Of a DNA stretch of 64,000 nucleotides, positions 57,005 to 64,000 are shown piece by piece. How positions within the stretch are numbered: position 1 is the first letter of the stretch; every line of letters starts with the position of its first letter. Below the pieces are notes generated by a model that saw only the letters and a program-made list of their open reading frames with translations, did no database searches and was not told the DNA's origin. Source of the DNA: Lentinus brumalis (Eukaryota > Basidiomycota > Agaricomycetes > Polyporales > Polyporaceae); NCBI GenBank assembly GCA_001792895.1, contig MARA01000015.1:806001-870000 (forward strand), in the 5' to 3' direction. Both the position numbers and the translations under genes were made by a program.

Positions 57005-58703
57005 TTACGACGACGGAAGGACACAACCCCACACGGTCACCTTGTCCTGTCCGAGAGCGAAGTCCTTCAGCTCCTTCGCATACGTCGCCACGTACCGAGA
57101 CGCCAACGTCTTGGAGTCTGCGACGAAGACAACGTGCCAAACGCGCTTGTCCCGAACCTCTTGGTCGAACATTGCCCAGACTTTCTGAAGCCCTTGCTCA
57201 GGGCTGTTGTATTCATCGGCTATGTTGGCTTGGACCGCATAGATATTTCGGCGGTTCGCGAGGACGCCGTCGACGCCCGGGAAATTGGACGCCGACGGCA
57301 GCCAGTAGAAGGACGAAAACTCACTGCATCGTGCAAGCGCAGCAGCCGTGCCGGCGAGCAGCTGTTGGGACGGCACCATCTCCGACATTTGGTGCTGATT
57401 GAAGATGCTGAGGGGCGGAGAGTTGCTGGACAAGTGGACGTGTACGCTTTTCTCGAATTTCCAGGCCGCGGCTGGTCTCGTCAAAGAGTGTAAAGAGAGC
57501 GCCTGAAAAAGCTGCAAAGCGTTTTCATTTGCAAGCGACTGGCGTACGGAGTTGACAATCTCGGAGAGGTAGGTGGTAGGAATGTGGTAAATCGAGCGAA
57601 CGGACCTAGCGACCCGGGAAGTACCCGGGACCAATGGACGATAAGGAACCACGAAGAGGATGGTTAACCCTACGCTCGGTGCCATGATTGTCACAGGATT
57701 TGCGTATGCATCGGGGTGAGCGCAGATGACTTCCGCCGCGGTCTGGGCTGCCTGGATGTAGTTGTCTTCAGCGGCGAGGCGTGAATCAAAGGATCTGCTC
57801 AGAAGATCTAAGATCGTTCGAGTGCACGGACCCCACTGGCTGAAGTAACGATTCGTCTCAGCCACGTCGAGTCCAAGCTCCTTCCTGCATACATGCCGAG
57901 TAAGCATACGCTGGCGGGAGGAAAACAGGATCCAACCGCGCACACAATAGCCCCTATCTCAAGCGGGCGCGGTAAGTCTGTGACGATGATGCTAGCCGTG
58001 CGTTGTTTCGTCCATTCTTCCCACCCGTCAGGTCTCGGAGACGAGGCTTGGATGATACGTGCGGCTGATCTCCGGAAGGCACCACACGGTTTCTCGATGG
58101 AGTCGTTGGAATCCGAGAGAGCCCAGTGGTCACTCGCCAACTGTATTATGTCCTTCGCACCCCTTATTGTGGCACCCTCGTTGTTGAAGATGACCAAGCA
58201 CTCGCCGAAGAGGTGAATCGCTGTAGGAAGTTTGTGCTCGAGACGGTGCAGCAGCAGCTGCAGGAGGAAGACTGTCTTGCCTGCGTATGTGCACACATCA
58301 GCACATTCACGAACTGGTGAAAAGCAATCTACCAACCAATGCCCGGATGACCCATGACCATGATGGCCTTGTCCCTCCGCAGATAGCCCGTCTCAATCGT
58401 CTCCCGGAGCCAGACGTATTCAGGGCGGATTACGAGGACGTCCTGGACTATACCGATGTCTCCAAGGCACGCCGCTACGACCTCGTGGATTCTGTGTAGG
58501 CAAGTGTATTGCCAGCTGGTCGAGTTGGGGCTGACGGCAACGTTGTCCTCGTCAGTCTCGATTGGCATCGGTACGTCCCCGTCGGACGAGAGTTCTTGTA
58601 TGGAGACATTGCCTGATGACTGATGGGGCCAAGGCTTGCCCCAAGCCTTGTCCCATAGTTTCTTGGCGGGTGAGGGCTCTGAGGTCGGGGAATGAGGTGC
58701 CAT
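57005..58703 (-). CDS. Fungal P-loop NTPase, possibly Crinkler-like
   Basis: It starts at 58703 (MAPHSPTSEPSPAKKLWDKAW). A first intron with a GTTGGT donor splits the Walker A motif, which after splicing reads MVMGHPGIGKTVFLLQLLLHRL. Then come LFGECLVIFNNEGATIRG, HWALSDSNDSIEKPCGAFRRS, PRPDGWEEWTKQRTASIIVTDLP and, after a second break near 57890-57905, ELGLDVAETNRYFSQWGPCTRTILDLL, continuing to the stop at 57005. The order of a Walker A, a 'WAL-D' strand, a 'W-K' segment and a 'GP-RT' motif resembles the fungal P-loop proteins related to Crinkler/RHS-type proteins, but this is from memory. The second junction does not fit a normal intron (the candidate is about 25 bp), so a frame error is possible. 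Function unknown. Confidence 0.55.
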
Positions 58704-58954
58704 ACTGTAGAAAGTGGAAGTGATTCCGAGTTAGAGGAGAAGTCAGAGCCGTTCTTCGGGGGTGGATTGATCCGTGCTGTAAGTAACTTGTTACCAACTT
58801 GTCCAATCAGTGATACAAGATTACTTCACGATAAGTAACCGGTAAACGCCGCCTATACCCGGAACAATGCTGCCGCCACTGGTTCTTGAGCCTCTCGCCC
58901 GACCACCATCTTCTCCACTTCTGCACCACTTGCTTGTTGCAAGAAACGACGATA

Positions 58955-61620
58955 ATGCGCGTTAGGACACTGGAGATCCGCTGGCACGACTCGAAGCCCA
59001 TCTCGACGTGCGACTTCCAACCCGCACCGTTCAAGAAGGCGCGTCCAGCGCAAGACAAGCAGTTCCCCGCGCAGGCGTACAGACTCGCGACTGGTGGCGA
59101 AGACAACCATGTTCGCGTGAGTGGCTCCCTTACATATCTACACGCGAGTGGCGGGTGGTTAAGACGCGGGATTCGTGAAGCTGTGGATGGTGCACCCCAA
59201 CATCTTGCCGCCCTCGCTGGTCGAGGGCTCGTCCGAGACCCCTGCACCCCGACCGCCACGCGTCGAGTACCTCGCGACTCTGAGCAGGCATTCCGCTGCT
59301 GTCAACGTGGTCCGCTTCAGTCCGAATGGTGAGTGGTTACGCAAGCTCGGAATGCGGGGCAAGGACTGACGCGCGTCGCAGGGGATTTGATCGCGTCTGC
59401 TGGAGACGGTGCGTACGCTGTGCGCACGCTACACTGTCACTCCTAACCAACTGTGCCATAGATGGTATGATTATCGTGTGGGCGCCGACGACGAGCCCCC
59501 ATGCCAGCAGCTACGGGAGTGACTTGACTCCTGAGGACATGCAGTACGAGAAGGAGCACTGGAAGCCGCGAACCACCTTCCGGTACGCGCCTTGCTCGCG
59601 TCTCACTCTGGCTGTCTGCTGATCTGATGTGCAGCTGTACGACTATGCAAGTGTACGACCTGGCTTGGAGTCCGACCGGGGAGTACATCATCGCGGGCAG
59701 CACGGACAATTGCGCGCGCATCTTCACTGCCAACGAAGGTACCAGAATATTTCTTGCGGCTTTTGTGGTGTATCACTGACCAGTATCTCAGGCAAGTGCG
59801 TGCACGAGATCGCGGAGCACAATCACTACGTTCAAGGTGTTGCATGGGACCCGCTGAACGAGTACATCGCTACGCAAAGCAGCGACCGCTCCATGCACAT
59901 CTACAGTATCTCCTACAAGTCGGGCAGCCTCGAGGTGCACGCAGTCGGTAAGAACACCCGCATGGGCCATCGCCACAGCCGGACGCCGAGCAGGCACAGC
60001 CGCCCACCGACATTCCGGCGCGAGTCCACCGCGAGCGAGACGGAGTCTGTGATCACGAGTGTCAGCGAGCGGTTGCACGACGAAGTCGGGTCGTCAAGCT
60101 CGAAGGACCAGGCCCCAGCGCTGTTGACCCCGACCGCTTCCGTCGCCAGCACGCCGTCCATGTCCATGTTCCCTCCCCCATACGAACGGACCACGTCGTC
60201 CAGACGTTCGTCCTTCAGTGGGTCGAACGCCCCGAGTTCCCCAGCGAACTATTCCCGCTATGGACGTTCGCCGTCCCCGATGCCCGCCCTTCCCGCGATC
60301 AGGATGGCACCTTCAGCCACTTGGTCAAATGTCAAGCTATACGGAGACGAAAGCTTTAGCAACTTCTTCCGACGGCTGACGTTTAGCCCGGACGGCGGCC
60401 TTCTCCTGACACCCGCTGGACAATTTGAGGACCCGTCTGTCGTCCCTGGCGCGAATACAAAATCCACCGAGCAGCCTGCGCGCGGACGGAAGGGTAATCC
60501 CAACGCCAGCGATTCGAAGGACAGCTCGTCGTCAGTGTACATCTATTCGCGCGCCAACTTCGCTCGGCAACCCATCGCGCGCCTTCCGGGCCACAAGAAG
60601 GCCAGCGTAGCAGTGCGGTTCTCGCCAATCCTCTACGACTTGCGACAGAATGTATGGTCCTCGGAGACGCCTACAGACCCGAAGACGATTCCTCTAGACA
60701 AGGACACTGAGATCTCTGTGGATGTTGATATTGGTGTTCCGCCGGGCACTTTGCAGACACCTCACGCCACCCCTGTGAAACAATTTTCGTCTACTTCGTC
60801 AATCGGGATCGCAGCCCCCTCCCCGCGCATCGCCATTCCTTCTGGACCATCGGCCGCCGCGTTGCCATCCCCAGCATTGTCCGCGACAGACTCACTGCGT
60901 CCACCGACACCTGCTACGTCGACGCCGGGAACACCCGCACCCGCTTCGATGCCCATGGCTACTGCGTCCATCTTCGCGCTTCCGTACCGCATGTTGTACG
61001 CGGTGGCGACGATGGACACGATCATGATATACGACACACAGCAGGCCGGCCCGGTGTGTCTCTTGACGAAGCTGCACTACGACGAGTTCACAGACTTGTC
61101 CTGGTGAGTTCTCCTCATGAATCTCGTTGCTGCGTAGTCGCTCACGTCGCCATCTCACAGGTCACCCGACGGCCAGTGCCTCGTGCTCTCTTCCAGAGAT
61201 GGTTACTGCACACTCGTCGTCTTCGATGAGATCCTTCCCGCCTACCACACGCAGCAGCAGACCCTGCAGTTCCAGTCTATCGCCCACCATCATGCCCTGC
61301 CGCTCACAAATTCGACCGTGGCGACCCCCATGGCAACCCCCTCCACGCATGCAGTCGGGCTCCCCGCCATCTCCCCTCTCACGACCGTTCCGCCTCCACT
61401 GATCCCGGCGAAGCGGAGCGCCGACCCACCGCTCACTCCTGCGGCCAGCGTCGACGAGAACGTGCTGGGCGTGCGCACTGCCAGCGAAGCCCTCGAAAGC
61501 AGCTCGTCGGGAGACATATCATCTGCAGCGACGCAGTCGCAGCCCCGGGACGAGGCGCAAGAGCCTCCCAAGAAGAAGCGGAGAGCGGCGTTGATGCGGG
61601 TGGGTGACCTCGGGTCATGA
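58955..61620 (+). CDS. CAC2: Chromatin assembly factor 1 WD40 subunit (Cac2/CAF-1 p60)
   Basis: Seven exons (58955-59116, 59181-59328, 59382-59408, 59462-59582, 59635-59738, 59792-61103, 61161-61620) join to 777 residues. WD40 blades: [154 protein letters not shown] and DLSWSPDGQCLVLSSRDGYCTLVVF. This is the CAF-1 p60/Cac2 pattern; the protein helps deposit new H3-H4 behind replication forks. Ser/Pro-rich inserts between blades and a basic C-terminus (PPKKKRRAAL) are usual. HIRA-type proteins are the main alternative but normally have a long C-terminal Hira domain, absent here. Confidence 0.9.
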
Positions 61621-62617
61621 TGCGCTCCGTGCGCTCTGTCCCGCATTGCTGCTGAACTGCACGGTTCTCCTCACCCCACTTCTTGCTGTCTTCGATATAT
61701 CGCTTTCGCTTTGGTTTGTCCTCATTTATCCATACTATCATCTCCCCGAACGGTGTGCCATAACGTACACGTACACACGTAGCCATCTGCATCTCTCGTC
61801 CTTGTCCTCATTGTCTTGCCATTGTCTCTGTCTCCTGTGTCTCACCCCTCGTGCCCCCGTATATCGCATCTCACGTCTCATGCTTCGCGGTCGCATATTG
61901 TACAATGTTCTTGCCGTCCCCCTCCGGGCTAATATCCAATAGCCGCTCCCGTCCCTTTGCCCGTCTATCCTCGGGCCCGTCCTCGAGCGACTCCCTTTCC
62001 ATGTCTGCAGTCTCGCACTGATCTCGCAGCACAGACCGTCGTCCCATTAAATCCCTCACGCGATGATGTCTCATGTCTCATGTCTCACGTCTCACGTCTC
62101 ATGTCTCACGTCTCATGTCCCCCTACTCTCGTACGCGAATGTATCCGCAGGATGCATTCCCGGAATGAAATTACACGATCTCCGTTACTGTTGCCTGCGT
62201 GAGCTGTGCGAGTGTGCCCTGGCGAAGTCAGTACTAAGCTGCAGCCTCAAGGGCAGATGTCATCGGACTGCGCGATAGATCATAGAGTGTGCATGTGAGG
62301 GACTATGCAAGCGCAAAATCCGATAGGATAGACATGTCTCGAGTCGGGAGAGGACGGAGCAGCATAGCCACAGCGGGCCCGGGTAACACCGCCTAGGAGC
62401 CGCCTGATTAACCGCAATTGCAGCCGATGGTCCCTCTAGGTTCGACCCCATCCACGCCCTATCGCTGCCTCTAGTCACTGTGAGTATGCGCGCACCAGTG
62501 GGCCGAATCAATCGTTGACATTGGCACACCCGCAGTTGAAAGTCCGGCCCCTTCACGCGCTGTTTACAATATTCCCACGGCGCCCTTCACACTCAACAGC
62601 GAGCCTCAAGCCCAGCG
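61621..62617. other. 1 kb intergenic, with a heptanucleotide array
   Basis: 3' flank of the CAF-1 gene and promoter of the next gene. The only structure noted is the tandem array at 62066-62121. Confidence 0.4.
62066..62121. repeat. 7-bp tandem array (AYGTCTC), about 8 units
   Basis: ATGTCTC and ACGTCTC alternate through seven full units plus a degenerate eighth (ATGTCCC). Confidence 0.9.
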
Positions 62618-63739
62618 ATGCCGAACCTGCTCTCGTCTTTTCAAGCACTCATCACCCGCTATCTGCGACCGATGGACCACTCCCGCTTCCTGCCCAGCCT
62701 TCTCGACAAGCAGGACGGACAGTCCTGTCCCTTTCAAGACTTCCATTCCCAATACCTGAGATGCCTTGGGGACTATTTCCATTCGGTCCAGAACACAGCT
62801 GGTTCCGAGCGTCCACTTCTGGCGCGGTGCCGTATCTCTCGTGTCGAACTCATGAAAAAACCCTCTCTCGCCCAGCATGAGTACATCCTGATGTACATCA
62901 CCATCGACGGGGCACCGTGGGCGGACCAGCCGAGCCGCGTTGGCAAGCTTGTCTGCGAACGAGCTGGGGCCGTCCCCGAGGACTCCTCCTCCTCCTCCTC
63001 CTCCTCCTCCTCAGACACCACCCGGCAGAAGCTCCCGGAGTCTATCAGGCTCTCTGGTGCACCGGGCCCGCGGGCTCTGGATCAATACGTGGTTTATGGT
63101 CCTGACTCCAACGTCGGACACCTCGACGACGTCGCATACAGGCAGGAGATGTCAGCCACCTCCTCTCTACCGCTCACCTTCCTCTTCGCCATCGTCGACG
63201 TGATCCACGAGGACAGCCAGTACTATCTTGTCCTCACCAGACAATGTTACTACTTCGCTCTGCTGCTGTACCGGGCGCTGATCCAGCAACGCGCCGCTGA
63301 ACTCAAGGCCTTGACTATGCGCGACCCGAACCTCATCGTCAATGAAGGCGACCATACCACCACGCACTCGCTCCTAGCTGGAACATTCCAGGTCCACTTC
63401 AAGCTCGTCGGCGGAGACGACATCGAAAAACACAACGCTCGGTTGGATGCGTCCTTCACCCAGGCCTTCGCGGCCTGGCAGGCGAAGGCCCAGGGTAGAG
63501 AAGACATCTGGAGCGTGGGGAAGGACAAGGATGAGGCGTTGGCCGCCAAGGATGAGGCATTGGCCGCCAAGGATGAGGCATTGGCCGCCAAGGATGAGGT
63601 GTTGGCCGCCAAGGATGAGGTGTTGGCCGCCAAGGATGAGGTGTTGGCCGCCAAGGATGAGGAGATTTTGAGGCTGCGGGCGACGGTCGCCGCTACGCAG
63701 ATGGCTGGCTCCAACGCTGTGTCAACAGCTGAGTCGTAG
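62618..63739 (+). CDS. Unknown single-exon protein with poly-Ser and a heptad-repeat tail
   Basis: 373 residues without introns, starting MPNLLSSFQALITRYLRPMDHSRF. A globular region contains RCRISRVELMKKPSLAQHEYILMYITID, then a poly-Ser run (about residues 122-131, CTC trinucleotide repeat), SGAPGPRALDQYVVYG, LTFLFAIVDVIHEDSQYYLVLTRQCYYFALLLYRAL and FQVHFKLVGGDDIEKHNARLDASF. The C-terminus has six copies of a DE(A/V)LAAK heptad, three with Ala then three with Val, ending in EEILRLRATV: a designed-looking coiled coil. I do not recognise the family. A role through helical self-association is plausible from the tail alone. Confidence 0.75.
   Translation: MPNLLSSFQALITRYLRPMDHSRFLPSLLDKQDGQSCPFQDFHSQYLRCLGDYFHSVQNTAGSERPLLARCRISRVELMKKPSLAQHEYILMYITIDGAPWADQPSRVGKLVCERAGAVPEDSSSSSSSSSSDTTRQKLPESIRLSGAPGPRALDQYVVYGPDSNVGHLDDVAYRQEMSATSSLPLTFLFAIVDVIHEDSQYYLVLTRQCYYFALLLYRALIQQRAAELKALTMRDPNLIVNEGDHTTTHSLLAGTFQVHFKLVGGDDIEKHNARLDASFTQAFAAWQAKAQGREDIWSVGKDKDEALAAKDEALAAKDEALAAKDEVLAAKDEVLAAKDEVLAAKDEEILRLRATVAATQMAGSNAVSTAES
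63531..63658 (+). repeat. 21-bp coding minisatellite (six DE(A/V)LAAK heptads)
   Basis: Six near-identical 21-bp units GATGAGGYRTTGGCCGCCAAG in tandem; the first three encode Ala, the last three Val at the third position of the heptad. Confidence 0.95.
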
Positions 63740-64000
63740 ACTGCAACGTCTGGTATGTACTCCTCCATTGTGCTGTACTCGTCATCGTCGATGACCCCTG
63801 CCCACAGCTCCCCAAACCACCGTTATCATCGGTGCATGCCAGGAAGTGCCTCCAGCCCAAGCGGCATTCATACCAGCAATCAAACCGCGCCTGTGAGTCT
63901 CTTTCTGTGTCGGTGTCTCGCTTCCGCGGCCCCGCCCAGTCGCGCCGACCACGGGCTCTGTGTCTATACCATAGATCTGCTGCCTCGTTTCCCGCTGTTG
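63740..64000. other. Right edge, nothing recognised
   Basis: 260 bp of 3' flank of the last gene. No feature seen. Confidence 0.4.

Overview
The window looks like nuclear DNA of an agaricomycete (mushroom-forming) basidiomycete, probably a wood- or litter-decaying species. The evidence is GC-rich coding sequence, many 47-70 bp GT-AG introns, a FunK1-type kinase, MYND and BTB/POZ gene pairs, a DUF7025-AAA ATPase, a secreted GH43 endo-arabinanase, and fungal Copia and Harbinger elements. All gene models were built by hand from reading frames, splice sites and remembered family motifs. No search was run, so exon edges are predictions and may be off by a base or two.

Layout. 0.9-3.0 kb (-): FunK1 kinase that stops after the catalytic loop. 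4.6-8.3 kb (+): two tandem MYND-finger genes, each with a frame break, with a TA-flanked inverted-repeat element between them. 8.5 kb (-): tRNA-Gln(CUG) with an intron. 9.0-11.6 kb (-): DUF7025-AAA ATPase. 13.3-16.0 kb (+): coiled-coil/proline-rich protein. 16.8-18.0 kb (+): secreted endonuclease/exonuclease/phosphatase-fold enzyme. 18.3-18.6 kb: a perfect 270-bp MITE just upstream of a REEP/HVA22 gene (18.7-19.8 kb). 20.0-21.7 kb (-): transferase-family acyltransferase with a frame break. 22.5-23.3 kb (-): unknown gene with a frame break. 24.3-30.3 kb (+): BTB gene split by a 4,066-bp PIF/Harbinger transposon carrying a transposase and a convergent Myb/SANT-like (DUF6818) gene. 30.6-31.4 kb (-): RPB9. 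31.7-33.7 kb (+): GPI mannosyltransferase (SMP3/PIG-Z type). 34.3-35.9 kb (+): second BTB gene. 36.2-37.9 kb and 45.7-47.5 kb (+): paired butanediol-dehydrogenase-type genes, now separated by a 5,335-bp Ty1/Copia element (38.15-43.49 kb, identical LTRs) and a GH43 endo-arabinanase. 47.8-49.7 kb (+): amidase. 50.9-53.4 kb (-): secreted FAD/BBE oxidase. 54.8-55.6 kb (+): ribosomal protein eL27. 56.0-56.6 kb (+): unrecognised broken coding traces. 57.0-58.7 kb (-): fungal P-loop NTPase, possibly Crinkler-like. 59.0-61.6 kb (+): CAF-1 WD40 subunit (Cac2/p60). 62.6-63.7 kb (+): unknown protein with a heptad minisatellite.

Functionally this is a mosaic. Housekeeping genes (RPB9, eL27, CAF-1, GPI mannosyltransferase, REEP, tRNA) read cleanly and alternate with duplicated or accessory genes and young transposons. 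Every frame break I found falls in accessory or transposon genes. GH43 would release arabinose oligomers from pectin outside the cell. The neighbouring amidase, FAD oxidase and dehydrogenases could belong to extracellular or nutrient metabolism, but nothing in the sequence ties them into one pathway.
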